Shown here piece by piece: positions 11,178-22,839 of a stretch of 64,000 bases of DNA. The DNA comes from Albula goreensis. Lineage: Eukaryota > Chordata > Actinopteri > Albuliformes > Albulidae. The notes under the pieces were generated by a model. The model did no database searches, had not been told where the DNA came from, and saw only the letters and a program-made list of their open reading frames with translations. The translations under genes and the position numbers were made by a program. How positions within the stretch are numbered: the stretch's first letter is position 1; every line of letters begins with the position of its first letter. The DNA lies in assembly GCA_022829145.1 (NCBI GenBank), contig CM040747.1:40914613-40978612 (forward strand), given 5' to 3'.

Positions 11178-11512
11178 GAAAGAGCTTCCAGTTAACCTCA
11201 TCCTCTTACTGCAGCTCTAACTCACAGCACATGGAGACACAGCTTCCAGTTAACCTCATCCTCTTACTGCAGCTCTAACTCACAGCACATGGAGACAGAG
11301 CTTCCAGTTAACCTCATCCTCTTCCTGCAGCTCTAACTCACAGCACATGGAGACAGAGCTTCAAGTTAACCTCATTCTCTTACTGCAGCTCTAACTCACA
11401 GCACATGGAGACAGAGCTTCTAGTTAACCTCATCCTCTTACTGCAGCTCTAACTCACAGCACATGGAGACAGAGCTTCCAGTTTACCTCATCCTCTTACT
11501 GCAGCTCTAACT
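11178..11512. repeat. 58-bp minisatellite array 4 (about 6 copies)
   Basis: Short array of the same 58-bp unit, ending at gcagctctaactaatttata, where the segment shared with 31.9 kb begins. In the minus sense it sits in the intron between the NLR start exon and the first repeat exon. Confidence 0.95.
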
Positions 11513-11560
11513 AATTTATAATGTATTAATTAAAGTACAATCTGTTCCACATATTCATAC

Positions 11561-11619
11561 CTCTTGTTTTTAGGGCTGGAGGTTCCAGCGCTGGTCTCTG
11601 GCTCCCCAGCGAGATTAGT
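11561..11619 (-). pseudogene. NLR start exon, ATG lost
   Basis: Minus-strand counterpart of the intact NLR start exon at 31982-32040, with the same 59-nt length and the same donor AAGAG/GTATGA. It reads TNLAGEPETSAGTSSPKNK where the intact copy reads MSLSGEPETSAGTSIPNSK: the initiator is ACT instead of ATG. The first exon of this gene copy therefore cannot start translation as the other does, and no replacement in-frame ATG is evident. Together with the frameshifted and truncated exons further left, this marks the 1.6-11.6 kb NLR head as decayed. Confidence 0.7.
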
Positions 11620-11639
11620 TTTTGAGACAGCATCCCCCA

Positions 11640-13860
11640 TTCTCAGGAGACTGGGCCAGAACTGACTATGAAACGGTTCTTACCCAGATCTGCCAGACCT
11701 GTAAACATACAGGAATTGAAATTTTTAACATTTGAACTTCATTATTCAAATTTCGTTTTTGTTCAGAGCCCTCTGACATTTAACGGATCGTCACTTAAAA
11801 ATCGCCTCGTTGCCATGAGCCCAAATTGAAGGGAAATCAAAGGGATGTACCCACATGTCAATTTCACTTGGACACAACTTTGTACAACAAGCTGAGTGTT
11901 GTGGTTGAAAGGTTTTTGAAATTTAAGATGGAAAGTGGCATTTGTGTGTTTGTAGGTGTAATATGGCGACAAAAACCGATCAAAATTCAATTACCTAAAT
12001 TTGAAGGAAAAATAAATCGTGTATACTGGCACCAAGTAATAATTTATTTAAAAATTCATCAAAAATCAAAAAAATCGGATTCTATGTTTGAACACCTCGA
12101 GTAACGTGATTTGAAAGTTGTTGACATTTTAGTCTGAGAACCAAAAACGCACTAGACTGTTCCTAAATGTTCTTGACGAATATCAACACCCTTTTCTGGC
12201 GGTAGATCAATGGTTTGCGTTTTCTGAGTCACAGAACGAAGAATTAATGTTGCGAACAAATAAATATATATTTGTAAATAAATCATGGATCCAGTGAATT
12301 AATCAATGTTTGTACCTAGATTCTGGAAGGTCCCTCATCACCCACCTTCAGTGCAGCCTCACTGCTCTGGAATGTGTAACCACATTAATTGTACAGATAT
12401 TGACGGAATTTGCCATGATATTACTAATATTGCGACAGTCATTATATTCGAAAGCACAGGCTACATTATATCGCTTCAGCACCACTTTCAACTCAAGCGC
12501 AACATCACATATATTGCTGCCTATTTGCGAACTGCCACTATGCTGCACTAAAGTAAAAGGTTGAAGGGACGTTCGGCTCCGGATCAAAAACCAAAGCGTA
12601 ATGTTTAAATGATATGACGTGCCCCCGTTAATGACCGCTTTTGCTCATATGCACCATTTTGCGACTTTTTAAAATGAAAATATGATTATAAGGGGTGGAA
12701 AATTCTCTTGCGACATGTTGCCTACAATATTTAACTTTCGATTATTATTCGTTAATTTTCCCCCGTCACATAAGTCACATGAATGCAGGAAACTGACTTC
12801 CGTTAAGTGAGCATCGTTCATCATAAATAAGTATACTAACTGGATTCACAATTTAGTTCCGAGAGGCCAATTTCGCCTCGGACAATCGGATTTAAAATAG
12901 TTTTGCTATTGTCTGTCGGATATTAGTTGAGAAGATTGTCAAAGAGAAGATTAGCAATCGGTACACGGTGATTCCGTCAACGACTCTACAAGCTGAAGCG
13001 GACGCTTCACATTTTTTTACATTTGCCTAAATGCACCCCCAGCGATTTTATACCGGCACACCACCCCCAAGGCAGAATAAACACCTGTTAAAGATACTTA
13101 CAGCGTGAAATGTATTCCTTCTCACTTCATTCTCATCAGTCCCCTTCTTTAAATGGCGTTTCAGATTTTTAACTTTCACTTTTACTTAGACCGAGCTGAG
13201 GAACTGTTTCTTACTGGCTTGCTATCTTTACCTTATCAACACGAAAAAACGTTGAGCAAACCTTTATACTTCTGATCAAAAATATTTTACACCGACACTC
13301 TCTGTCACTTACTGGTTATTCCATTTTGCTTCTTCTCTCTCTCTTTACCTTATCTTCTGTCTAGAAATGGCGCTTAAAAAGAAATGCTTTCTTTTCATTA
13401 TTTGGATTGACCCAGTGTCCCTAGGTTTAGTTTCCTGAATGAATGCCCTATAGTATCAGAGCTTTTATTAAATAGCAACGACGGAATTAGTCTGCTTTGA
13501 AGAATTGGATATATAGATGTCGATATACATCAGGATATAAAACAGTTCAAACATCTTGTGGTTGCATAATCTCATCTGCGTATATTTTATGACCCTCTTA
13601 AAATGACTCATAGCCTCTTCTTTCACTTCACTAATATAGCTTCCTCCTGCAAGCTGCATGCAGCATAATAATCAGAGCATTTCATATGAATGTGTTTGGC
13701 CTCCTCTAAAATACTGTTTCAAAGTCGTTGCTATTTAATAAAAGTTGTTTATTTCAGTGACTTTTGAGGAAGTATATTACATGGTTTATAACCAGGCACA
13801 AATGTCCAATTCTTCAAAGCAGACTTATTGCAGACTTCTTGTTATTACATACATGTATGT
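11640..13860. other. Duplicated non-coding stretch
   Basis: Shared with 32.1-34.3 kb. Contains short frames conserved between both copies on the minus strand, for example about 13.5-13.66 kb (LAGGSYISEVKEEAMSHFKR) and a frame before a strong donor GTAAGTAT near 13.10 kb (RHLKKGTDENEVRRNTFHA; 33.53 kb in copy B). No family is recognised. Conservation is expected from recent duplication alone, so these are not called genes. Confidence 0.4.
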
Positions 13861-13875
13861 CACCAGCAGATGTCC

Positions 13876-14095
13876 CCATCACAAGTGTTTTAAAACAGTT
13901 ACTTGTTCCTAACAGTAAGCTGCCAACGTGTTTGGAAACAGTGTTTATTGTTCCTAAGAGTCAGCTGTGTTCGTGTTTCCAAACAGTTTTAATTGTTTCC
14001 AAGGGTCAGATGACTTGCAATGTTTTGAAGCAGTCTTAATTGTTCTGAAGGTACCAGCTGTGCCAACGTTTCGAAACAATGATCCGTTCCAGTGC
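13876..14095. repeat. Imperfect tandem repeat of about 45 bp
   Basis: Four diverged units each holding a cagct or cagat start, a gtttcgaaac/gtttggaaac core and a ttgttcctaa/ttgttctgaa end. Copy B (about 34330-34480) has one unit fewer, so a unit was gained or lost after duplication. Confidence 0.65.
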
Positions 14096-14299
14096 ATTTC
14101 CCCCGTGGCATAATCAACAGTTACAGTATGGTTACCAATATGGGCTTTTCGTTGGTGACTTTCTGATGAATTTCTGCTTTCCGAATCCGAACAGCAAAGT
14201 TTTTCCACTCTTATCAACAGAATGTAACATCACTTTTACCAGCTGGAGAAAATTCAACATTGTGCTGCTCATTGTGGTGGTGCCTGAAGAATGAAAATG

Positions 14300-15600
14300 T
14301 GTGGGCACTGAATGGTTGCCCCTATGTACCTCTCCAATCGTAACTCTCTAAAATGAATTGTATATTCATTTATACAGTTAATATTTTCACATGGTGGAGT
14401 AAATTGGGCCAATCTGAGATTTGACTCAGACTCCTCTTCACTTATATCAGTGAGAAGTGTCAATTTGCTGTGACCCTTCTCCTATACTATTTTGTGTGAA
14501 GTGTAAATAAGAATGCCTTTGTTCATGTTGAATTTTCTTGAAACAGGAAGAAAAAATTTTTTGGGATATAAATTTCTTTTCTAAAGAATTAAACTGCATT
14601 TTTAACAAATCTGTGATTTTCCATTTGTTGCTTTTATGATTGACTATCATAGTGAATAATAATTTTAAATAATCAATTACTAATATAATACTACTAATCA
14701 TCATCACCCATCATCAATCATTATCCACATGACCAAAGCACGCCATATGAAGATATGTAAATGGTGGAGCTTCACATGTGAATTGAATAATGACAAAGGA
14801 TACGCATGTTGAGATTAGAAACATGATGGTTGCTTGGGTAACAGCAGCCTCAACAATGTAAGGGAATAAATGTCATGGAATCGCATTCACAACTTGCTCT
14901 TTTCAGTTGTATCACCTCACATTTTGGTTTTCCATTTGAAAATGGAAAAGGCTCAAAGTAGTCATACTAAAAATATGTTCTCACATTTTGATAGATTCCA
15001 TTGTGTATCCACTGCATGTGCAAATACAGAATTAGTAAAGTTGAAATGAACTTTCCCTGGCCATCTGTGACATCACAATAGCTAACGAGGGGTTGGGTTT
15101 GCATTTCATTAAAGGGAGGAGCAGCCATTGAGATGCACTCGACAGTCTACATATTATGTGTAAAATTCCGTTCCTCATGCATGTGCAGAGCAGGTGCATT
15201 CTGTTGGATTGTAGCATTCATTTTAGCACCACTTGTAGTGTCTGGCGCATAAACTATGATTTACCAGTTAAGTTTCTTTCTTCTCAGTTTCATGCTCTCC
15301 TGGTTTCGAGATCAATTATGTTTGCTCATAGGGTTTATTTGTGCGTTGTTGTGTGTTGCTGTTTTCTTCAATAATGAACGTGTTTGTTGATATATAAATA
15401 TTAACACAGAAGATTAGTTATGTGCATTTTGTGTGTACAAACTTATATTTGAAATATGTAGTGTGTTAATGCAGCAATATTGATGTACTCACTTCTGCTA
15501 TAATACTGCCTATGTGTAGGCTATATATCATTTTTGTTGTAACAGTGTGAGAACTTGCTGCAGAAGTAATGTTTCTAGCATACTAATGTTAATTATCCAT
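14300..15600. other. Duplicated AT-rich non-coding stretch
   Basis: Matches 37.76-37.83 kb and then 38.39-39.49 kb in copy B. No coding sequence is supported; short hydrophobic frames are present but not convincing. Confidence 0.4.
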
Positions 15601-15605
15601 TTTAG

Positions 15606-15816
15606 ATCTGTGGTTGTATGTGAGCATTTATACAGCACTCTATCGTTACTGGAGACAAGATTTATTGTAAGTATTTTGTGTTTGCAGAAACCACATCAGC
15701 ACCTTGTATATATCAGAGCCCGCAATATACCTGTAGATTTCATTCAGCAGCTGCAATTTTTTCTGACTGAAGGATTAGGCCAGTTCGTGTACGACCAGCT
15801 CAGTGGCATACAATAA
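15606..15816 (+). other. Possible exon pair or small ORF conserved in copies A and B
   Basis: A plus-strand frame bounded by acceptor-like ccattttag at 15605 reads SVVVCEHLYSTLSLLETRFI, then a short GTAAGT...TTTGCAG interval that can be an intron or be read through, then KPHQHLVYIRARNIPVDFIQ and LTEGLGQFVYDQLSGIQ-stop. Copy B (39497-39721) keeps the frame, with a mix of silent and amino-acid changes, and runs six residues longer because TAA became CAA. I do not recognise the family. It may be the tail of an unknown gene or a chance frame kept open since duplication. Confidence 0.3.
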
Positions 15817-15942
15817 TATCTCACATATTAACTATGCACCATAACTACATATAACTATGTAACAATTTAGATTAAACAATACAATATTCTGACAGTCAAA
15901 CAGAAGTGTTCTGCTTTACTGTGAGAAGGTGGGTGGCCCTTT

Positions 15943-16350
15943 GTGATGCTAACAATTGGCTACATGTTCGTCACAGCAGTCAAACACGATTATACACTAA
16001 TACCAAAGTGCAACATTTTGACACTCAAGCATGTTTTGCTTGATTGTTGCTTTCCTGTGATGTTTTTACAGAATTTTCAGTTTCTTACCAATTTCAGTTG
16101 CACCAAGGCCACCAAATCAACACTTATGTACATCAGCTCTCGTTTTGTGACTTCTCTATTGTTACCCCATATCAGTTTAACACTGACACTTGCTCAAACC
16201 TTTCACCCACCAGCCCGCCTTAATAGTGATCTTTCATATTACAGCTTTTATCAACAGGGAGTTTTTGCTCATACCGTCTGTATATTATGCCAGATATTTT
16301 CGCTCTGTATATTATGCCAGTCAAACCAATACATATACACACTAAATTGA
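15943..16350. other. Stretch with a hydrophobic frame, not called a gene
   Basis: A 135-codon plus-strand frame is kept almost unchanged in copy B (39833-40228), differing by substitutions and a 4-codon loss. Its composition looks like translated AT-rich DNA and no motif is recognised. Recent duplication explains the similarity. Confidence 0.25.
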
Positions 16351-16444
16351 TTATTTGTGTCCTAAACAGCACCCCATAGATAAGGATCCCCTTGCCTGAG
16401 AGCAGAGTGGTCTGGATCCTGGCTGAACATCTCAGGCTGGGTCC

Positions 16445-16485
16445 TCATGGGCAGCGGCTGCAGGTACGTCCTCCTTCACTGGAGT
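16445..16485 (-). other. Candidate terminal exon (copy A)
   Basis: On the minus strand the acceptor ttttgtttcag precedes ACTCCAGTGAAGGAGGACGT. In the phase left by the exon at 17042-17137 it reads DSSEGGRTCSRCP and stops at 16445; the alternative phase reads TPVKEDVPAAAAHEDPA and stops slightly later. Copy B has the identical arrangement at 40323-40363. The gene is not recognised. Confidence 0.35.
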
Positions 16486-17041
16486 CTGAAACAAAAAGAT
16501 GGCTCAATGTAGGTGTATGGTCCAAATGTAGGTATATCAAGATGTAAGTATGTGATGTCTCTTATGTTTTCAATAGAATTAAAATCTGTCACAAAATACT
16601 AGCTGGCTTTTCAATCATGTGAGTTAGGATGACAGTTGGAACACCTGATGGAAAGAGGTAAATGTTTGCAGGTGGGGCTAGCTGCAGGTGACAGATGGGG
16701 TTGTGGTTTGTGGGTGTGGTCAGTGCCTGGAAAGAATAGAGAATACCTTCCCAGGTAGGTTTAATAGGGGAAGCTATGTGGACTAGTGGGAGGGGTTAGC
16801 AGGAAAAGGGGGAGTGGTTTGGGTAGAGTGCCTCCATTGTGACTGATTTCTCCACCATGTAACTGATTCCTCTGTTGTTACGAAGTGTCATCTCTGTTGC
16901 AGTGGTGAATGTTACTTTAAATGTTGTTTTAAAGACAGACTGATGCCTCCACTTCCTGAATGCTGACTGGGAGAAAACACTCCCATGCTACTGTAGGAAG
17001 GATGGACTGTCAATGTGACTGAATTGAGCCTGTAATCCTAC

Positions 17042-17137
17042 CTTTGTTCTTCTTTTTCATAGACTTAGTCGTTCCAGGTGCATTCTTCACTGGCGCAAGT
17101 CCAGGACTCCTTTCAGTGTCAGGCTGAGATTCATCGG
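17042..17137 (-). other. Candidate 96-nt exon (copy A)
   Basis: Minus-strand block with acceptor gtggtag/CCGATG and donor AAAG/GTAGGATT. It is exactly 96 nt in all three duplicated copies (also 40920-41015 and 57947-58042) and open in only one frame: DESQPDTERSPGLAPVK, then a basic end KSMKKKNK. The charged, proline-containing sequence looks like a disordered linker with a possible nuclear-localisation cluster. Neighbouring candidate exons are in phase with it. I do not recognise the protein. Confidence 0.45.
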
Positions 17138-17768
17138 CTACCACAGAAAAAGACTGAAACTGAAAAAGACTCAAAGACCAACAAAAAAAGATTACATAAA
17201 TTACACATAAAGTACACATTACATAAATTACTAGCATGTGGTTTAGCCATAGGGACACACCAAATTGTTACCTCATTGGTTACTATCTATGTTAGTTATT
17301 GTTATTTGCATGCAGTATGACTTCAGTTCACTCTATCCCACAATGCCTCACTTCTGCCTAAATCCATATTCTGTCCTTAACCTGTCTCATGCAGGGACCC
17401 TGCAGCTGAGTGCTGCTTGCTCTTTAGCTTCTGAGCTAGTGTGTGTGCCACAGAGCTTTCACTGGCAAACATGGCATTCTAGCTAGAGGTTACATAATGT
17501 ATGCCATTTATTTAACAGTTTAAATCAATCTGTGCTTTTTTCATGGAAATTTTGTCAAGATATAGCATCTGTTACAGTGATATTAAATATTACATTTTAT
17601 GTGACACTGAATATCATGTTTTTACTACTTAAATGGATGCACCTGTTTCGTTCTTCTTCCTGTCTGACCCTGTACTCTGCCTCCTGGGATCTGCAGGGAG
17701 GGGCGGGTTCTGTAACAGTTATGGGTGGCTCATCCCTTTCATTGGCTGGTCTGGGTACACCCCTCCTC

Positions 17769-18007
17769 TTATTCGTCTTCTTCTTCTTCCGTTTCTTTAG
17801 TCAGCTGATTATGATCCTCCTCCTCGTCAGCACCTCATTAAAAAGAAGGTCCTCCTCGGGAAGAGGTGGATTGTCAAGCAGATGAAGGTGACAATTACAG
17901 CGAACGCCAGGATCCAAAGCTCCGTGGCCATTTGAGGGACATTCTGTGGAGACAGGCATCTTGTGAGAGCACTGTTCACAGCCAGCAAAAAGAACTTGTG
18001 CATTCAA
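17769..18007 (-). other. Candidate coding block with acidic tail (copy A)
   Basis: A minus-strand frame from ATG 18007 reads MNAQVLFAGCEQCSHKMPVS and on to NPPLPEEDLLFNEVLTRRR. After a possible acceptor (cttctttttaatgag) another frame reads ADEEEDHNQLTKETEEEEDE-stop, ending at 17769. Copy B (41641-41882) has one extra GAA codon in the acidic run, an in-frame length change. Four cysteines with C-x2-C spacing are visible, but no family is recognised. Confidence 0.3.
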
Positions 18008-18115
18008 GTTTGCTAAGAATGCTCATTTGTTGAAAGAGAATAAATTCTTGTTACAGACAGATACATTTGATTTGCATGTATCCTGAATTCAGGATTTCTG
18101 AACTTTGAACTCGAA

Positions 18116-18135
18116 GATTGATTGATTGATTGATT
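18116..18135. repeat. (ATTG)n microsatellite
   Basis: Short run of attg repeats; the copy-B counterpart at about 41991-42025 is longer, a length difference acquired after duplication. Confidence 0.8.
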
Positions 18136-18139
18136 TAGT

Positions 18140-20400
18140 ACATTCTGTCCCACAGTCCCTCAAAGTTAAATGATGTTCAGTGTTGATTCACAAATTTAGG
18201 GAAAAAAACAGTCTCAGCAGCTAGAAAGGATGTGGTCATTCATAATAATTTATGTCTGTCCTTTATGTTCAATTCTGCATCAGTTGTCAGTGTTCTTCAT
18301 TTGAACTTCCATTGTGACATCATAGTTATGGAATGCCATTTTATTCATAGTTAAATAAGCAAAAACTTTTATGAAATACATAATAAAATGGATAATAAAT
18401 TAGTTGATAAATTGTGAAATAATTAAATAAATAATACTCAACCCGTTATGACAAAATATTATTTCAGCACACTAATTTTCACATTACCATTATCATGTTA
18501 AAATTTTACATCATAATGATGTAGTAATTAATTATTTGATCTTTATTTCATAACTAGATATAGAGTTCCAGAAAAAAACGTTTGCATGCCAAAGGCTTTA
18601 AGAGTATGTTTAAAACTGCAGGCTACCTACTAAAAGTTAATAATAAGACTACTATAAGATAATTTAACATATATTATAAAAAGACTACTTCTTATTATTA
18701 GTATATTGAAACTTCTAGGAGGTACAGTAAGCACTGAAGTAGAAGCAGCAGGAGTACAGAGAAGCAGTCAAAGAACAGCAGAACTTTCTGCTCAAAACAT
18801 TAATTATTCATTTAAGATCATTATACCTGAACAGCATTGCAGTGTCATTATATCTGCTAGGCTACAGTATCATACTTGTACACAATACATTATAATATCT
18901 GTAGGCTACAAGGCAGTATTATTATAAACAGCAGTGTTTATCATTACACTTGTGCAGTCAGTACTACAGGTATGCATTAGTTGTTTGTTAGCAAAAAGGC
19001 AAAGCAGCTAGCTAGCTAACCTGAATTCTAACAGTAAGATTAGCTAGCTAACTGTACACTTAATAGATAATGATGCAGTTATACCGCACATATATTACAC
19101 ACAATGCACTTTATACAACAGTTAGTTCCGACCGCGCATTGTGATTGCCCGAGACAAATTCCATTAGTGCAGTATAACATCATAGCGAGAGATAACGTTA
19201 TCCCAGTATCTTTGTGTCAAAAGGAAAGTTATTTCAAAATGTCAAGTCCGGTAAGGTAGCTAGCATGCTGTATTCTTTGGATAATGTTATTTTGTCAACT
19301 ACCTTAAAATTATCAGAAAGTAGGTAGTACTTACGACTGTTAGTGGTGAAGTGGTATAAGTTAAATTAAAACTAACGTTACATGTTATCACTGTCGCTTC
19401 GTGTCAATAACGTTAGCTTGTTAGCATGCTCAGTATTACACAAATATTAAGTCAACGGACACCGTTTTTTAAAGCTTTATAGTTTAAAACAAGTATAAAT
19501 CTTATAGTTTAGATAAGTAACAAGCAACGTAGCCAGTATTATTCAAGTTAACAAATTTGGTATGTCTAGTTTAAAAAGTAGATAATATTTAGGACTGCAA
19601 ATCCTTACCACTGAAGTAGTTCATACAATTCAGATACTGAAGCATTAAATCCGTTTGTGAGCCGAGCAGCGACCGTTATAATTGTTGCTTAGTAACGTTA
19701 GCCACATTAGCATGCTCAACATTCCACCAATGTTAAGTCAATGGAGGCCATTTTTAAAGCTTAATAGTTTAAAAAGTATGAATCATATAGCTTAGAAAAA
19801 ACAAGCAACCTGACCAGAGTATCCACGCCTCTGGTGGCCAAGTTTGGTATGTCTAGCTTAAAAACTGTAGGAGGAGATACGTCCGGAAGAATCAGGAATA
19901 ATAATAAGAAGAAGTAAAGATTCTATAGAAGAACAGCAGTTTGCGCCTTCGGCAAGAAAACTAATGACATATTAATTGATAGCTGTTTGTATTTTAAGAA
20001 CATTCCTATTGTGACATCATAGAGGCTGAAATACTGAAAATTCTAAACCACTTGAACTTACGACTGTTGCTGGGAAACAGAATGATGTGAATTCTTTCCA
20101 ATTCTATGTTCTAAATTTAAAAGAATAAAAACAGTAAGAGTTTACATTGCTGAACAAGCAAGAGTTTTATAAGAGCACCAACAATAGTATAACTTACTCT
20201 TTGATGTTGAAGCACATTCCAGCACAGTTGTCTTTATGATGGTACAGTATTTGTATATGATTTAGTTTCAAGGCCAAATGAGGCATTTTTTAAAAAAAAA
20301 AATAAAACAATTGGATGTGTTATTTATGCTGTTTTAAAATAAAAGTGTTCATATGGGCTATTTAGAAAAATATAATACACATGAATAAAAATGTAAAAGT
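18140..20400. other. Duplicated non-coding stretch with dispersed-repeat texture
   Basis: Shared with 42.0-44.3 kb, and its right end with 60.8 kb. The phrases gcgccttcggcaa and aggaataataataagaagaa near 19.9 kb resemble the ends of a common fish dispersed repeat. No coding gene is supported. Confidence 0.4.
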
Positions 20401-20411
20401 CTGTTGGAAAC

Positions 20412-20793
20412 TAATGGAATTTCTTAAAACAAAAGCTTGGGTGAAAAATTTTCAGACAACCCCTCATTCAAATGCCTCTATTTGTCCATTCTGGTTTTCT
20501 CCGCTGGTATTAAATTGCCACATACCTTATCAACCATCATGCTCTCTGCTTCCAGCATCCCTCCCCTCCCTATCTCCTCATTCATATCTACTTCCTTTCT
20601 TCTGTGTTTCTCTTTCTCTTCTAGTGGTCCTGTGGGGGGGCATGCACCTCACCAAAATTGTGAGATATCATGCTGCCCCCTTGGACACCAATCCCAATAT
20701 CAAATGTCTGTACCGTTACACAATTTGCCACATCACAATAAAGCCCTTTTAAATGCATTCAGTTTTGTCTGAAAATTAATTCTACTGAAATAT
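20412..20793. mobile_element. Copy-A-specific insertion of about 380 bp
   Basis: Copies B (near 44280) and C (near 61230) read straight from ggtaact into tatagaagga, while copy A has about 380 extra bases here, pyrimidine-rich in the middle. Ends and target duplication could not be fixed by eye, so the class is unknown. Confidence 0.45.
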
Positions 20794-22179
20794 AGAAGGA
20801 AGTAACATAATGTTAAACATTTATTTTCATTTACTTATTTGCATACATTATATCATTTTATAATTAAATATTAACTCATATCTTATAATTTGAACTTTTA
20901 CAAAACCAAAAAAAGTTGATAACTGACATCACATTTTATGGGACTTATTATTCATTTCTCTGTAGTTCTCATAGATGATAATGATATACATTTGAAAATG
21001 TAATACTGATGCAAAAATGCATGAATGACCCAATTCTTGAATCCAACTTACAGACTAATAATTCTTGGTCAACAATCTGATGTACTTATAAAACCCATGA
21101 AACAAATGAATATACTTTTTTCCAAATTTTGCTGCTTCGTGAATCTTGTTTGTCTTTGATGCTCTGCTGCTTCACACTCCTTCTCTCAGCAGTCCTCCCC
21201 AAGTTTCACCAACCACCACTGAAGTATGGAGTATATCTGTCTGTGAAGCCCCTCAGTCTACAGCAGTTCCATTCAAACTGTCACACAAAACTGCCTTTAC
21301 ATACAGTGACCAAAGGAGGGAGACAGAGCACCACTATTGCACCTGATGTAATAACACTGTAGTAACAGAATCAAAGCTAGAAAAGAAACCTAAAAAAGAC
21401 AGAACAAAATTGCTGCCCTTCATTTAATGTCATAATTTTGCAGTGTTATTCAAAACTCTCATATATTACACATTACTCATTTTTGCTTTTAAAAGTGTTA
21501 TAATACTGAAGTGCTTTGAAGTAATGGAAACACTTTCTTTTACTGTTTATATAACTGTGTGTTGTTATCACCCTACACTGAGAGGCACTCCTGAGCAGGA
21601 ACACATCAGATCAGAGCTCGATTATTCCCCTCTCAGAATTACCCAGTTGAAATGAAACTGAGTTATTACCAATCAGGATAATGTTCAGATCACATCCAGT
21701 TAATTTAGCATGTTTATGTAGGAAAGCAGCAAAAGCCTCATTCACTGCAGTGCAGAAACAGCAATGGCTGCAGAAGCCAGACCTGACTGGGAATTTAATA
21801 CAATGGGAATCAATCACAATATGCATTACTTGTCAGTGCAGTAGTGATAGAGGATAACTAACTTATAACTAACTTAACCCATAGCATTAACATTAGACAA
21901 AACCCGAGGTTTCTTCATGCAATTTCACCTGCTCAAAGGCCAATGCTGCATCTATAGAGATGAGTTAGAGGAGGGGTGTATGTGCTGTTTAACAGGGGTA
22001 CATGAGTGAAAAAGAATATGATGGCAAAATGTGAATGATGTATGGACTGGATTGTGATCTTGCTGTCCAGACACTGTTACACCAGTGTTAAACTGCTCTG
22101 TCTGTGTCACAGCCCATAAACCCTAGTCTGCCTCCACAGCACTGCTGGGCTACAAGTGCCTGCTGTACCCAGGAAGACC

Positions 22180-22187
22180 ATTTGCAT
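22180..22187 (+). promoter_or_regulatory. Octamer ATTTGCAT upstream of V1
   Basis: Exact immunoglobulin promoter octamer, the binding site for Oct-1/Oct-2 with their B-cell co-activator, 128 bp before the leader ATG. A TATA-like gtttatag and a second partial octamer (ctttgcat) lie between it and the gene. Confidence 0.85.
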
Positions 22188-22307
22188 AGAGAAGACACTT
22201 TGCATTGGCAGCACATGCTTCAGTGCTCTGGGAGTGTTTATAGTCCTGTGAGTTTAACACTTGGTGACTGAGAGCTGTCCTTCATGGCAACAGAACCCAC
22301 CGCAACA

Positions 22308-22839
22308 ATGACTTTTATCACCATCTTCATCTGGGCACTCGCTTTCTGCATTCAGGGTGAGATTTTTGAAAATTCAAATACTGAAATATTTTGAAATTGA
22401 TTGTTTTTGAAATTTAAATGTAATGCATATTTTGAAATAACTAAATGTATCATTCTATATTATAATATTCCTCTGTAAATATAATAAAGTTGTGTTTTTT
22501 TCTTCTCTTCAGAATCTTGGACAGGTGACTGTGACTCAGACTCCTGCTGGTAAATCTGCTCTCATAGGAGACACTGTCATCCTGAGCTGTAGAACCAGCA
22601 CTGCTGTTATAAAGACAGTCATGGTGAAAGAATGGCCTGGTATAAGCAGAAACCTGGAGAAGCTCCTAAACTCCTGATCTAAACTTGCAAATCAGCGTAT
22701 CTCTGGGATTCCTGATCGATTCAGTGGCAGTGGATCTGGGACTGACTTCACTCTGACCATCAGTGGAGTCCAGGCTGAAGATGCAGGAGATTACTACTGT
22801 CAGAGTTTCCACTGATCATCAGTAGTAGCTATGTGTTCA
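22308..22839 (+). pseudogene. V1: immunoglobulin light-chain V segment, kappa-type, pseudogene
   Basis: Leader exon 22308-22356 ([16 protein letters not shown], donor GTGAGA; an in-frame upstream ATG at 22284) is intact. The V exon 22513-22839 keeps [18 protein letters not shown], the first cysteine (LSC), the [12 protein letters not shown] sequence and EDAGDYYC in pieces, but these lie in different frames. Two bases are missing at the exon start (aatcttggacag versus aatccacaggacag), CDR1 shifts frame before MAWYKQKP, CDR2 has an extra base giving ATC-TAA, and CDR3 contains TGA (FH-stop). Promoter and recombination signal are intact, so it might still rearrange but cannot give a normal chain. 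Upstream flank matches V3 and V5; downstream flank is its own type. Confidence 0.9.

Noticed and set aside
11826..12104. 92-codon plus-strand frame
   Set aside because: Not kept open in copy B (32.28-32.56 kb), and the composition is AT-driven.
19100..19480. Possible tRNA or small RNA gene in gttagc-rich sequence
   Set aside because: No A-box/B-box pair or cloverleaf could be folded by eye; it looks like ordinary dispersed-repeat sequence.
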